This document shows positions 15,967 through 24,982 of a stretch of DNA of 64,000 bases, piece after piece. The first letter of the stretch is position 1, and each line of letters starts with the position of its first letter. The position numbers and the translations under genes were made by a program. The stretch comes from Marinobacterium sp. LSUCC0821 (GTDB lineage: Bacteria; Pseudomonadota; Gammaproteobacteria; Pseudomonadales; Balneatricaceae): assembly GCF_012848475.1 (NCBI RefSeq), contig NZ_CP051666.1, forward strand, positions 1,949,501 to 2,013,500. Reading direction: 5' to 3'. The notes below the pieces were generated by a model, which saw only the letters and a list, made by a program, of their open reading frames with translations, had not been told where the DNA came from and searched no databases.

Positions 15967-17727
15967 TTGAAAAATAGCTCCTCTCCTAATAGTAGCTGGA
16001 CACTCTATAAACGCCTTCTTTCATATGTGGGCGGGTATTGGTATGGGTTCCTGATAAGTTTCATTGGATTTGCAATTTTTGGCGCATCTCAAGCGGCGGC
16101 ATCTAAATGGCTTGAGATGGTTGTAGATGCTGTTGAACAAGACGCACTAGATCAACGTTTTTTTCTTGGTCTCTTTATTGTTGGAGTTTTTGCCCTAAGA
16201 GGGCTTGGAACATTTATTGGAACCTACTCCCTAGCCTACATTGCTCGCCAAGTTATTCACGGTATTCGCGTCGATCTTTTTCAAAAGCTGCAACAGCTTC
16301 CGGCTGGATTTTTTAAGAGCAGCTCTTCGGGTCAGCTGCTTGCTAAGCTTACTTATAATGTTGAGCAGGTAACTGAGGCAGTTACCGAAGCGGTAAAAAT
16401 TGGCCTGCGTGAAGGCATGACTGTACTAGGCTTGTTCGGCTACATGCTCTACCTCAACTGGAAATTAACTCTAGTCTTTTTTGCTACAGCCCCTTTGATT
16501 GGCTTGGTTGTTCTATTCGCCGCTAAACGTATGCGTCGTCAAGCTCGAGGTATTCAGGAGTCAGTTGGAGACGTGGCGGATGCGGCTTCTGAGGCAATTA
16601 GAGGCTATGAAGTTGTTCGTATTTTCGGTGGTATAGAGTTTGAAAATAGACGCTTTCAAGCGGCGAGTGATCAAAATCGAAAGCAGTTTATGAAACTAAC
16701 TGTTACTCAAGAAATTAATAGCCCTCTTGTGCAAGTTCTAGTGGCAATTGCTTTAGCGGTGCTCCTATTTGTGGCAATGCACCCCTCTGTATTGGAAGAC
16801 ATGAGTACAGGTGGTTTTGTCGCTTTCCTTACAGCCGCTGGTCTTATCACCAAACCGTTGAGGCTACTCACAGATGTAAATACCAAGATTCAGCGTGGTA
16901 TTGCAGCGTCTGAGGGTGTCTTTGCTGTGATGGATGAGCCGGTTGAGGTGGACAATGGTACGGTTGAGATTGAGCGAGCAGTGGGTCATTTACAGTTCAA
17001 TAATTTAAGTTTCGCCTACCAGTCGACACTAGATGATGCGCTGCAAAATATTAATCTTGATGTGCCTGCAGGAAAAACCGTCGCATTAGTTGGTCGCTCT
17101 GGGTCAGGTAAATCGACCTTGGTGAGTTTGTTGCCGCGATTTAATGACGGTTGGCGCGGTGAGTTGTTATTAGATGGCACTCCTATCGAGCAGTGTACTC
17201 TCACATCGCTTCGTAACCAAATCGCGCTAGTTAACCAGCAAGTCGTGCTTTTTAACGGCTCAATTGCCGATAATATCGCTTATGGGGCTCTTGCCACTTC
17301 GACTCCTGAGCAGGTTAAAGCCGCAGCAGAAGCCGCACATGTGATGGAGTTTGTTGAGCGGCTCCCAGAAGGTTTGGATACACAAATCGGTGAGGGCGGC
17401 GTGCTTCTGTCGGGTGGTCAGCGCCAGCGTATAGCGATTGCTCGTGCGATTTTGAAAAATTCACCAATATTGATTCTTGATGAGGCGACATCAGCTCTTG
17501 ATACAGAGTCGGAACGACATATTCAGGCTGCGCTTGCTGAGGTTGTTAAGGGGCGAACGACGCTCATGATCGCACACAGGCTATCTACTATTGAAAGTGC
17601 AGATATCATTGTGGTGATGGATCACGGCCAAATTGTTGAGCGCGGCACACATGCTGAACTTCTGGCGCAAGATGGTGCCTACGCACAGCTTCATCGCATG
17701 CAGTTTAGTGAGCAGGCGGATGTCTAG
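15967..17727 (+). CDS. msbA: Lipid A export ABC transporter MsbA
   Basis: This 586-residue homodimeric half-transporter flips lipid A-core across the inner membrane. An N-terminal membrane domain (about 1-315) contains LLAKLTYNVEQVTEAVTEAV. The ATPase domain has Walker A GRSGSGKST (about 377), signature LSGGQRQRIAIARA, Walker B PILILDEATSALD and the H-loop IAHRLST. It starts at a TTG with no strong ribosome site. The 3' end overlaps waaA by 8 nt, so the two are translationally coupled. The position between LPS transferase genes and waaA supports MsbA over a drug exporter. Confidence 0.93.
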   Translation: MKNSSSPNSSWTLYKRLLSYVGGYWYGFLISFIGFAIFGASQAAASKWLEMVVDAVEQDALDQRFFLGLFIVGVFALRGLGTFIGTYSLAYIARQVIHGIRVDLFQKLQQLPAGFFKSSSSGQLLAKLTYNVEQVTEAVTEAVKIGLREGMTVLGLFGYMLYLNWKLTLVFFATAPLIGLVVLFAAKRMRRQARGIQESVGDVADAASEAIRGYEVVRIFGGIEFENRRFQAASDQNRKQFMKLTVTQEINSPLVQVLVAIALAVLLFVAMHPSVLEDMSTGGFVAFLTAAGLITKPLRLLTDVNTKIQRGIAASEGVFAVMDEPVEVDNGTVEIERAVGHLQFNNLSFAYQSTLDDALQNINLDVPAGKTVALVGRSGSGKSTLVSLLPRFNDGWRGELLLDGTPIEQCTLTSLRNQIALVNQQVVLFNGSIADNIAYGALATSTPEQVKAAAEAAHVMEFVERLPEGLDTQIGEGGVLLSGGQRQRIAIARAILKNSPILILDEATSALDTESERHIQAALAEVVKGRTTLMIAHRLSTIESADIIVVMDHGQIVERGTHAELLAQDGAYAQLHRMQFSEQADV

Positions 17728-18955
17728 ACATCTCTACTCTTTAATATACCTACTTCTGCTCCCCTTTCTTTTCGTCAGAGTACTGATACGAAGCCTAAAG
17801 GCGCCTGCATATCGGTCGCGTCTATTAGAGCGATTTGGTATCCAGAAACCTTCAGCAAAAGGCGCTATCTGGATTCATGCGGTCTCTGTCGGTGAAACGA
17901 TTGCGATTAGCCCTCTCGTTGAAAAACTGCTAGCTCAGGGTGAGTCGATCCTCTTCACGACTACAACCCCAACGGGGGCCGCTCAGGTCAAACAGCGTTT
18001 TGGCGATCGAGTTGAGCATCGCTACCTGCCATGGGATCTCCCCATCTTCTTTGATCTCTTTTTTAGCAGCCATAAACCCAAGCTTCTTTTAATTGTTGAG
18101 ACTGAAATTTGGCCAAATCTTCTCTCTACAACCTCAAAGCGCCATATTCCAATCGTTCTGGCGAATGCTCGACTATCTGAGAAATCATTTAAGGGCTACA
18201 GCCGGTTTTCAGAACTGACCGAGCAGGCTCTAAATTCGATTTCACTTTTGCTCGCCCAGCATGAAGCTGATTCTGAGAGATTTAAAAAACTTGGTATGCC
18301 GGAAGATCGATTGTTGGTATCGGGTAGTATCAAATTTGATATCGATATACCTGACGAGCAAGTTCAAAGTGGCCAAGCGTGGAAAGCTGCTTTTGCCCGC
18401 AAAGTGCTAGTGGCTGCAAGTACACATCAAGGTGAGGATAAGATCCTGCTGGATGCGTGGAGTCTTATTCCGCAAGATCAACGTCCGACGCTCATTCTAG
18501 TACCTCGTCATCCAGAACGTTTTGAATCTGTTTTTCAGTTGGCTACAGGCTACTCTGAGAATGTAAGTAAGCGATCACTATCAAATCCTGACAGCAATAT
18601 CGATATCTGGATAGGAGACTCTTTGGGTGAGATGTTCTCTTACTATGCGGCTGCGGATGTAGCATTCGTGGGTGGAAGTTTTTCTGGTACGGGAGGGCAT
18701 AACCCGCTTGAGCCTGCAGCTCTTGGTTTACCCATAGTGATGGGGCCAAGTGATTACAATTTCCGGTCGATTATCTCTACACTTAAAAGCGAAGGGGCTT
18801 TGGTTCAGGTAGAAGATGAGTCAGAACTGGCTGAGCAGATTGGACGATTGCTAAGCCAAGATAACCACACAATGTCTCAAGCGGGCGTTCAGGTGGTCGA
18901 AAAAAATAGAGGCGCTATGGAGCGCCTCTATCAACAGGTCTTAAAACTGATTTAA
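17720..18955 (+). CDS. waaA: 3-deoxy-D-manno-octulosonic acid (KDO) transferase
   Basis: WaaA transfers KDO from CMP-KDO to the lipid A precursor at the inner membrane. An N-terminal anchor [19 protein letters not shown] (about 5-23) is followed by the family motifs [17 protein letters not shown] with the catalytic glutamate region, [26 protein letters not shown], and a donor domain with [16 protein letters not shown]. The length is 411 residues. ATG 17720, overlapping the msbA stop, fits the family; a longer frame upstream reads through msbA in another frame. The 3' end carries the terminator for the opposing epimerase gene and overlaps its stop by 4 bp. Confidence 0.93.
   Translation: MSRHLYSLIYLLLLPFLFVRVLIRSLKAPAYRSRLLERFGIQKPSAKGAIWIHAVSVGETIAISPLVEKLLAQGESILFTTTTPTGAAQVKQRFGDRVEHRYLPWDLPIFFDLFFSSHKPKLLLIVETEIWPNLLSTTSKRHIPIVLANARLSEKSFKGYSRFSELTEQALNSISLLLAQHEADSERFKKLGMPEDRLLVSGSIKFDIDIPDEQVQSGQAWKAAFARKVLVAASTHQGEDKILLDAWSLIPQDQRPTLILVPRHPERFESVFQLATGYSENVSKRSLSNPDSNIDIWIGDSLGEMFSYYAAADVAFVGGSFSGTGGHNPLEPAALGLPIVMGPSDYNFRSIISTLKSEGALVQVEDESELAEQIGRLLSQDNHTMSQAGVQVVEKNRGAMERLYQQVLKLI
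18906..18931 (-). terminator. Intrinsic terminator of the epimerase gene, embedded in waaA
   Basis: A perfect 10-bp stem (18906-18915 with 18922-18931, arms ATAGAGGCGC / GCGCCTCTAT, 6-nt loop) is followed on the minus strand by seven T (complement of A18900-18906; the last T pairs in the stem). It starts 21 nt after the epimerase stop. The DNA also encodes the waaA C-terminus. Confidence 0.8.
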
Positions 18956-19956
18956 CTGTAATAAGAGTTAAACCACGCAACGAACTTCTCTACGCCCTCT
19001 TCAATAGGTGTATTGGGCTGGTAGCCCGTATCGCGCATCAAAGCGGTGACATCTGCATAGGTGTGTTCAACATCACCTGGTTGCAAAGGTAGCAGCTCTT
19101 TTTCTGTGGTTTTGCCCAAAGATTTCTCAATACACTCGATATAGTAGAGCAGTTCTACAGGCTGGCTGTTGCCTATGTTGTAGATGCGCCATGGTGCTTT
19201 TGATGTTGCTGGATCTGGGTTCAGTCCAGACCACTGCGGATTTGGCTCTGCTACCTTGTCCAGCGTGCGAACGACACCCTGCACAATATCATCAATATAG
19301 GTGAAATCACGGCGGTGTTTACCGTAGTTGAATACCTTAAGTGGCTTGCCTTCAGTAATCGCTTTAGCAAATAGAATCGGCGACATATCTGGGCGACCCC
19401 AAGGGCCATAGACCGTAAAGAAACGAAGTCCCGTGGTTGGCAAGTTATAGAGTTGACTGTAACTGTGTGCCATCGCTTCATTCGCCTTTTTAGAGGCCGC
19501 GTAGAGTGAGACTGGATGATCGATATTATCATTCTCACTGAACGGGATCGTCTCATTGGCGCCATAGACAGAGCTCGATGAGGCGTAGACTAGATGCTCA
19601 ACTTTATTTTGACGACAGCCTTCAAGAATATTTAGAAATCCAACTAGGTTGGAGTCTGCATATGCGTGCGGATTCTCTATTGAGTAACGGACACCTGCTT
19701 GTGCAGCAAGGTGCACCACTCGGTCAAACTTCTCATCAGCAAATAGTTTGGCGAGACCATCTCGATCGGCAATATCTAGTTTAATAAAGCGGAAGTTAGG
19801 TAGTGGCTCCAATTGAGCAAGACGAGCCTCTTTAAGGCTGACTTCGTAGTAGTCGTTGAGATTATCTATGCCGACAACCTCATCGCCACGGCCACACAGC
19901 AACTGGCTGACATGAAATCCAATAAAGCCAGCAGCGCCTGTAACAAGAATTTTCAT
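18952..19956 (-). CDS. NAD-dependent nucleotide-sugar epimerase, UDP-glucuronate 4-epimerase type
   Basis: This 334-residue extended short-chain dehydrogenase has the NAD motif [10 protein letters not shown] (7-16), the [16 protein letters not shown] segment typical of UDP-glucuronate 4-epimerases, [10 protein letters not shown], and the catalytic Y-x3-K in [11 protein letters not shown]. It should interconvert UDP-GlcA and UDP-GalA, or the N-acetyl-uronic forms made via the dehydrogenase at 9972. The stop overlaps waaA by 4 bp, and its terminator lies inside waaA. It lies 9 nt after cyaY, so the two may be co-transcribed. Confidence 0.85.
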   Translation of the reverse strand: MKILVTGAAGFIGFHVSQLLCGRGDEVVGIDNLNDYYEVSLKEARLAQLEPLPNFRFIKLDIADRDGLAKLFADEKFDRVVHLAAQAGVRYSIENPHAYADSNLVGFLNILEGCRQNKVEHLVYASSSSVYGANETIPFSENDNIDHPVSLYAASKKANEAMAHSYSQLYNLPTTGLRFFTVYGPWGRPDMSPILFAKAITEGKPLKVFNYGKHRRDFTYIDDIVQGVVRTLDKVAEPNPQWSGLNPDPATSKAPWRIYNIGNSQPVELLYYIECIEKSLGKTTEKELLPLQPGDVEHTYADVTALMRDTGYQPNTPIEEGVEKFVAWFNSYYS

Positions 19957-19965
19957 GAGCGGCCT

Positions 19966-20292
19966 TTAGATATTAGAGAAATCGAGCTGTTCATCAGTCT
20001 GGTCAGCAAATGCCGCAGCTAAATGATCACGCAGAAGAGAACTGTCTGAGTCGAGGATCCAAGTATTCTGTGACTCATCAAAATCGAAATGTAGACCCTG
20101 AGTCCGAGTGGCCAACCAAAGCTGTTTAACGGGTGGCTGGCGCGTCAGGATAATCTGACTGCCATCGGTGCATTTCACCGTCATCATGGCGCCGTTGTTG
20201 TCGTAATCTAGATCTGATTCAGCATCATCCAGTAGCTCCTCAACCGCGTTTAGTGTCTCTTCGATACGGTCGGTATAAATCGCGTCACTCAT
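19966..20292 (-). CDS. cyaY: Frataxin-like iron-binding protein CyaY
   Basis: This 108-residue bacterial frataxin modulates IscS-dependent iron-sulfur assembly. The N-terminal helix is acidic (EETLNAVEELLDDAESDLDYD), forming the iron-binding ridge. It is followed by the beta-sheet segments MMTVKCTDGSQIILTRQPP and KQLWLATRTQGLHFDF, with the conserved QLWLA. Length and motif order are standard. It is divergent from lptM-lysA, the same arrangement as cyaY/yifL-dapF in enterics. Confidence 0.93.
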   Translation of the reverse strand: MSDAIYTDRIEETLNAVEELLDDAESDLDYDNNGAMMTVKCTDGSQIILTRQPPVKQLWLATRTQGLHFDFDESQNTWILDSDSSLLRDHLAAAFADQTDEQLDFSNI

Positions 20293-20362
20293 TGCACATT
20301 CTCAGTTAGCTTTTTTTGCCATTATACCTCTTATGAATGCGACGAATAAGGCCATATTTGAA

Positions 20363-20378
20363 CCCTATTGTCATAGGG
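20363..20378. repeat. Inverted repeat in the cyaY-lptM gap
   Basis: CCCTAT (20363-20368) and ATAGGG (20373-20378) pair around TGTC. AACCC...GGGTT flanks partly extend the symmetry to 20361-20386. It lies in the 198-bp divergent gap, which also holds TATAAT on the minus strand (20321-20326) for cyaY and TATACT on the plus strand (20422-20427) for lptM, both without a good -35. A regulator site is possible but unsupported. Confidence 0.35.
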
Positions 20379-20490
20379 ATTGGGTTCATTATCAGCAGGT
20401 GTTTAGTCAGTGCCTTCAGGGTATACTTCTAACTTTATAAAATTTAGCTAAAAGCCGATGTACGTTGGCGACTTAAATTTGGAGGCAGAG

Positions 20491-20598
20491 ATGCGTTTAG
20501 TTATGGCAATGTTGGTCTGTTTGACTCTGGTTGGTTGTGGTCAAAAGGGCCCTCTAACGATGCCTAGTGCTGAATCTACGCAAACCTCTGCCAATTAA
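20491..20598 (+). CDS. lptM: Small lipoprotein LptM (YifL)
   Basis: This 35-residue lipoprotein begins MRLVMAMLVCLTLVGCGQKG. The lipobox LVGC and the conserved mature start CGQKGPL identify LptM (formerly YifL), which in E. coli assists oxidative maturation of the LptDE LPS translocon (established knowledge). GGAG lies about 6 nt before the ATG. It ends 7 nt before lysA, the usual lptM-lysA-dapF order. It was too short for most length cut-offs. Having it next to an LPS locus is a nice coincidence but is also the ancestral arrangement. Confidence 0.88.
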   Translation: MRLVMAMLVCLTLVGCGQKGPLTMPSAESTQTSAN

Positions 20599-20605
20599 GA
20601 GAGTG

Positions 20606-21865
20606 ATGATGGATTGTTTTGAATACCGCGATGGTCAACTGTTCGCGGAAGATGTTGCCGTAACTGAAATTGCAAAAGCTCTAGGCACGCCAGCTTATGT
20701 CTACTCGCGCGAAGCGCTTGAGCAGGGTTACCTGGCGTATGCTAATGCGCTTCAGGGCCGTGAATCTCTGGTCTGTTTTGCGGTGAAGTCGAACTCAAAC
20801 TTAGCTGTTTTGAATGTCTTGGCTAAACTCGGTGCAGGATTCGACATCGTCTCTCTTGGCGAGATGGAGCGTGCTCTGCGTGCAGGTGCTGAAGCTTCTA
20901 AAATTGTATTCTCGGGTGTTGGTAAACAGCCTCACGAGATCCGTCGTGCTTTGGAAGTAGGTATTCACTGCTTCAATATTGAATCAGAGGCTGAACTTCA
21001 TCGTATCAATGATGTGGCAGGTCAGATGGGTAAGGTGGCACCTGTATCTTTTCGTGTGAACCCTGATGTTGATGCTGGTACACACCCATACATCTCGACA
21101 GGTCTCAAAGAGAACAAGTTCGGTATCGCTATCGATACGGCGGTAGAAGTTTATAAAACGGCGGCTCAACTCTCCAACGTGCGTGTTATTGGCGTTGACT
21201 GTCACATCGGGTCACAACTAACCGAGATCGCTCCTTTCCTTGATGCGTTAGATCGTCTGCTGGGCCTGATTGATAATCTTGCTGATGCAGGCGTGGTGAT
21301 CGAACATCTAGATCTAGGTGGTGGTTTGGGCGTCTGCTATACCAACGAGACCCCGCCTGCGCCAGGTGAGTACATCGCTGCCATTCTTGAGCGTATTGGT
21401 GACCGCAAACTGAAGCTTGTGTTTGAGCCAGGTCGCTCTATTTCGGCTAATGCTGGAATTCTTTTGACTCGCGTTGAGTTCCTGAAGCGCAATGATCATA
21501 AAAATTTCGCAATCATCGATGCAGCGATGAACGACCTTATTCGTCCATCACTCTATAGCGCATATCAGGAGATTATTCCTGCGGCGCTGAATGAAGATGC
21601 AGCAAAAGAGCAGTGGGATCTTGTAGGGCCTATCTGTGAAACCGGCGACTTCCTCGGTAAAGATCGTTCGCTTGCCCTCAATGAAGGTGACCTACTCGCT
21701 GTTTGCTCATCAGGAGCTTACGGATTCGTTATGTCTTCAAACTACAACACACGTGGTCGTGCTGTTGAGGTGATGGTTGATGACGCACGTTACCAGGTGG
21801 TTCGTGAGCGTGAGACGTTTGAAGATCTGATTCGCGGTGAATCACTGCTCTCTGAGGATAAATAA
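20606..21865 (+). CDS. lysA: Diaminopimelate decarboxylase
   Basis: LysA decarboxylates meso-diaminopimelate to lysine, the last step of lysine synthesis, and needs PLP. The PLP lysine lies in CFAVKSNSNL near residue 52. Other motifs are the Gly-rich HLDLGGGLGVCY, EPGRSISANAG and the substrate cysteine region GPICETGDFLG. ATG 20606 gives 419 residues, matching the family (about 415-420); an in-frame ATG 3 nt on is equally possible. It overlaps dapF by 1 nt. Confidence 0.95.
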   Translation: MMDCFEYRDGQLFAEDVAVTEIAKALGTPAYVYSREALEQGYLAYANALQGRESLVCFAVKSNSNLAVLNVLAKLGAGFDIVSLGEMERALRAGAEASKIVFSGVGKQPHEIRRALEVGIHCFNIESEAELHRINDVAGQMGKVAPVSFRVNPDVDAGTHPYISTGLKENKFGIAIDTAVEVYKTAAQLSNVRVIGVDCHIGSQLTEIAPFLDALDRLLGLIDNLADAGVVIEHLDLGGGLGVCYTNETPPAPGEYIAAILERIGDRKLKLVFEPGRSISANAGILLTRVEFLKRNDHKNFAIIDAAMNDLIRPSLYSAYQEIIPAALNEDAAKEQWDLVGPICETGDFLGKDRSLALNEGDLLAVCSSGAYGFVMSSNYNTRGRAVEVMVDDARYQVVRERETFEDLIRGESLLSEDK

Positions 21866-22698
21866 TGCTTCTGCGCTTCACAAAGATGCACGGTTTAGGC
21901 AACGACTTTATGGTGATCGATGCGATCTCTCAAAAAGTGCGTATGCGTCCTGATCTTGTCAAAGAGCTGGCTGATCGAAACTTCGGCATTGGCTTTGATC
22001 AGATGTTGCTAGTCGAGCCACCCACTGAGCCAACTATGGATTTCCGCTACCGCATCTACAATGCTGACGGTAGTGAGGTAGAGCACTGTGGTAATGGTGC
22101 ACGCTGCTTTGCTCGCTTTGTGCGTGACAAGGGACTAATCCTGCGCGATGAGATGCAGGTGGAGACCGCACGCGGCAGAGCGATCTTGTCTATTAAGGGC
22201 CGAGATCAGGTTGAAGTTGATATGGGGGCTCCAGAGCTTCGCCCACTCGAAGTACCTACGACATATGCAGAGCAGGCAACTACCTACACGACTCAATTAG
22301 CAGATGGTACAGAAGTTGAGTTTGGTGCTGTCTCGATGGGTAACCCGCACGCCGTATTGGTTGTTGATTCGGTTGCGAATGCGCCAGTTGAGAGCTGGGG
22401 CCCTGAATTAGAGTCACACTCAGTATTTCCAAACCGCGCCAATATCGGGTTTATGGAAGTGATATCACCTAGCGAGGTTCGACTACGCGTATACGAGCGC
22501 GGTGCGGGTGAGACGCAGGCTTGTGGTACAGGAGCCTGTGCTGCAGTAGTTTCAGGTCGTTTGCGTGGACTTCTAGATCAGCGTGTCACTGTGCATTTGC
22601 CAGGTGGCGATTTAGAGATCGAATGGGCTGGCGAAGGTCACTCCGTGATGATGACAGGTCCCGTAGCAACCGTTTATGAAGGGCAGATCTACCTATGA
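21865..22698 (+). CDS. dapF: Diaminopimelate epimerase
   Basis: DapF converts LL- to meso-diaminopimelate for lysine and peptidoglycan without PLP, using two cysteines. Both are visible: C75 in EVEHCGNGARCF and a second near 220 in GETQACGTGACAA. The start HGLGNDFMVID is typical. The protein has 277 residues. The ATG shares an A with the lysA stop (TAATG), implying coupled translation. The order lysA-dapF-DUF484-xerC is widely conserved. Confidence 0.96.
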   Translation: MLLRFTKMHGLGNDFMVIDAISQKVRMRPDLVKELADRNFGIGFDQMLLVEPPTEPTMDFRYRIYNADGSEVEHCGNGARCFARFVRDKGLILRDEMQVETARGRAILSIKGRDQVEVDMGAPELRPLEVPTTYAEQATTYTTQLADGTEVEFGAVSMGNPHAVLVVDSVANAPVESWGPELESHSVFPNRANIGFMEVISPSEVRLRVYERGAGETQACGTGACAAVVSGRLRGLLDQRVTVHLPGGDLEIEWAGEGHSVMMTGPVATVYEGQIYL

Positions 22699-23369
22699 GT
22701 AAATCGACTATCGACGAATCACAGGTTGCTGAGTGGCTAGCGCAACACCCCGACTTTTTTGATCGCCAAAGCTGGTTGCTAGAGAAACTCTATGTTCCTC
22801 ATCAGCGTGGCGCTGCGGTTTCACTGGTTGAGAGACAGACCAGTATGCTGCGCGAAAAAGCACAAACGCTAGAGACACATCTCTCTGACATGATTGAAGC
22901 GGCGCGTCACAATGATGGCCAGTTTGGTAAAACCAAACGCATGGTCCTCTCATTGTTAGAAGCAGACAGCTTCGATGAGGTGGGTATCGCCCTTGAAGAG
23001 AGCCTGTGTGGTGATTTCAGTGGCGATGAAGTGGAGCTAATTCTATTTAGCGACGCTCCACTAGATGTTAATTCATTGCGAGTTCTGCCTCGTTCACAAA
23101 CCTCAATTGTGCAGCCGCTAGTCGATGCATCCAGCCCAGTTTGCGGGCAGTTGAGCGAACAGATGACCCGCTTCTTATTTCGTAATCCAAAGCAGCCCGT
23201 TGGTTCTTGTGCCGTTGTTCCATTAGTCAAAGGTGAGTCACTCGGATTGTTGGTGATCGGCTCGTACGATGAGAAGTACTTTCAATCGAGCCAAGGCACA
23301 CTCTTCCTTGCCTACATTGGTGAAGTGCTTAGCCGTATTCTGGCTCGTTTAATGAATATCGGTGGCTAA
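22695..23369 (+). CDS. DUF484 family GAF-like protein
   Basis: This 224-residue protein belongs to DUF484, which always sits between dapF and xerC. The N-terminus VAEWLAQHPDFFDRQSWLLEKLYVP is the family signature, followed by VSLVERQTSMLREKAQTLE (a coiled coil) and a GAF-like domain ending in the family-typical GSYDEKYFQSSQGTLFLAYI. Its biochemical role is unknown; linkage suggests something to do with XerC or chromosome segregation. It overlaps dapF by 4 nt (ATGA). Confidence 0.9.
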   Translation: MSKSTIDESQVAEWLAQHPDFFDRQSWLLEKLYVPHQRGAAVSLVERQTSMLREKAQTLETHLSDMIEAARHNDGQFGKTKRMVLSLLEADSFDEVGIALEESLCGDFSGDEVELILFSDAPLDVNSLRVLPRSQTSIVQPLVDASSPVCGQLSEQMTRFLFRNPKQPVGSCAVVPLVKGESLGLLVIGSYDEKYFQSSQGTLFLAYIGEVLSRILARLMNIGG

Positions 23370-23370
23370 A

Positions 23371-24279
23371 ATGCAGAACTCGGATAGCGAACTTGAGTAT
23401 CGCTTCACCGAGTTCATGCGTGTGGAGCGCCAGCTCTCGCCACAAACCGTACTAAATTATCAGCGTGATCTCGAGCGTGTTCGTCACACGCTTGAAACGA
23501 TCGAATTTAGCGGGTGGCTCCATTTGAAAGAGCGACCTCTTCGATTTGCGATTGCAGAGTTACATGCCGAAGGCCTCTCTGGTCGCAGTCTGCAGCGCAT
23601 GCTATCGGCGCTGAGAAGCTTCTACCGTTATCTGAACCGTGCCAAGCAGTGTGATCATAATCCGGCCATCGCGATAAAAGCGCCTAAAGCCCCTCGCCGA
23701 CTTCCACAAACCCTCACATCAGAGACATTGGGTGAGGTGCTGGATGTTCCTCCAGATGACCCCTTACAAATTCGTGATCGAGCGATGATGGAACTGCTCT
23801 ACTCAAGTGGTTTGCGCGTATCTGAGTTAGTGGGCATTGATCTAAATGACATTGACCTGGGTGCAGGCTCAGTCATTGTTGAAGGTAAAGGCCGTAAAGA
23901 GCGACAGGTGCCGGTTGGGCGAATGGCGTTAAGCGCTGTCCAGGCTTGGCTTAGAGAGCGCCACCTTTTTGCTGAATTTGATCAGCAGGCTCTGTTTGTT
24001 AGCAAGCAGGGCAATCGACTCTCTGCCAGAAGTGTCGAGAAGCGACTTAAAGAGTGGGGTGAGCGCGCAGGTGTTGCAGGAAGTCTCTATCCTCACCGAC
24101 TGCGACATAGTTTTGCTACCGAGATGCTAGCTGCTTCTGGGGACCTAAGGGCTGTTCAGGAGATGCTTGGCCATGCCGATATCAGCACCACACAGATATA
24201 CACTCACCTCGATTTCAAACAGTTAAAATCGATCTACCAAAACGCCCATCCAAGAGCGAAACGTAATGACAAAAATTAA
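23371..24279 (+). CDS. xerC: Tyrosine site-specific recombinase XerC
   Basis: XerC acts with XerD at dif to resolve chromosome dimers. The N-terminal SAM-like domain (FTEFMRVERQLSPQTVLNYQ) is followed by the catalytic domain with the first Arg in YSSGLRVSELVGID, the beta-hairpin Lys in VEGKGRKERQVPV, HRLRHSFATEML, LGHADISTTQIYTHLD and the nucleophile Tyr in the last motif. ATG 23371 gives 302 residues; GTG 23362 would overlap the previous stop. XerC rather than XerD is assigned from the conserved dapF-DUF484-xerC-yigB order. Confidence 0.94.
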   Translation: MQNSDSELEYRFTEFMRVERQLSPQTVLNYQRDLERVRHTLETIEFSGWLHLKERPLRFAIAELHAEGLSGRSLQRMLSALRSFYRYLNRAKQCDHNPAIAIKAPKAPRRLPQTLTSETLGEVLDVPPDDPLQIRDRAMMELLYSSGLRVSELVGIDLNDIDLGAGSVIVEGKGRKERQVPVGRMALSAVQAWLRERHLFAEFDQQALFVSKQGNRLSARSVEKRLKEWGERAGVAGSLYPHRLRHSFATEMLAASGDLRAVQEMLGHADISTTQIYTHLDFKQLKSIYQNAHPRAKRNDKN

Positions 24280-24982
24280 GTGTGTAACCTTCGACCTAGA
24301 CGATACGCTCTGGGCGGTTCATCCTCCCATGAAGGTGGCAAATCGCAATTTATGGGATTGGTTGACGCGAGAAACTCCAGCTTTTGTAGAGCGCTATGAA
24401 CTGAAGGATCTATTTGAAGGTTCTGCACTGCGACAGTCGCTTTTAGAGCGCTTCCCCGAGATAGCGCATAGCATGACTGAGATTCGACTGCGTCTTCTTG
24501 AAGAGGGCTTTAGTAATGTTGGATATGATCGTAACAAGGCACAGGAGCTAGCCGCTGCTGCCTTTGATAGTTTCATGGTCGATCGTCATGCAGTAACACC
24601 CTACGAAAACGTTGTAGAGCTTCTGCAAGCACTTAAAGACCGTGGTTATCTGATAGGCGCCTTGAGCAACGGAAATGCCGATGTGAAACGCACAGCGATA
24701 GGCCCCTGGTTTGATTTCCAGTTCAATGCTGATGGTGTCGGAACTGCGAAACCACACCCTTTAATGTTTGAAAAAGCGTTACAGCATGCTGGTGTTAAAC
24801 CAAATGAGGTAGTGCATATCGGCGACCATCCGATCAACGATGTTCAGGGAGCAAAATCCTTGGGTATCCACACCATTTGGGTGAATCCGGAAGGCTTAGA
24901 GTGGGAGATGCCGATCGATCCGGATCGTCGCGCCAGCTGTTTGAGTGAAATTCCGGCGTTGGTAGAGAGCTTTAATCAATAA
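24266..24982 (+). CDS. yigB: HAD-family phosphatase, YigB-like
   Basis: This 238-residue haloacid dehalogenase-like hydrolase has motif I FDLDDTLWAV (9-18), motif II GALSNGN, a lysine in GTAKPHPLMFEKAL and motif III VVHIGDHPINDVQGAKS. The relative in E. coli (YigB) dephosphorylates FMN and other small phosphates. It overlaps xerC by 14 nt at its start and the convergent hemW by 11 bp at its end. The exact substrate is not predictable. Confidence 0.88.
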   Translation: MTKIKCVTFDLDDTLWAVHPPMKVANRNLWDWLTRETPAFVERYELKDLFEGSALRQSLLERFPEIAHSMTEIRLRLLEEGFSNVGYDRNKAQELAAAAFDSFMVDRHAVTPYENVVELLQALKDRGYLIGALSNGNADVKRTAIGPWFDFQFNADGVGTAKPHPLMFEKALQHAGVKPNEVVHIGDHPINDVQGAKSLGIHTIWVNPEGLEWEMPIDPDRRASCLSEIPALVESFNQ

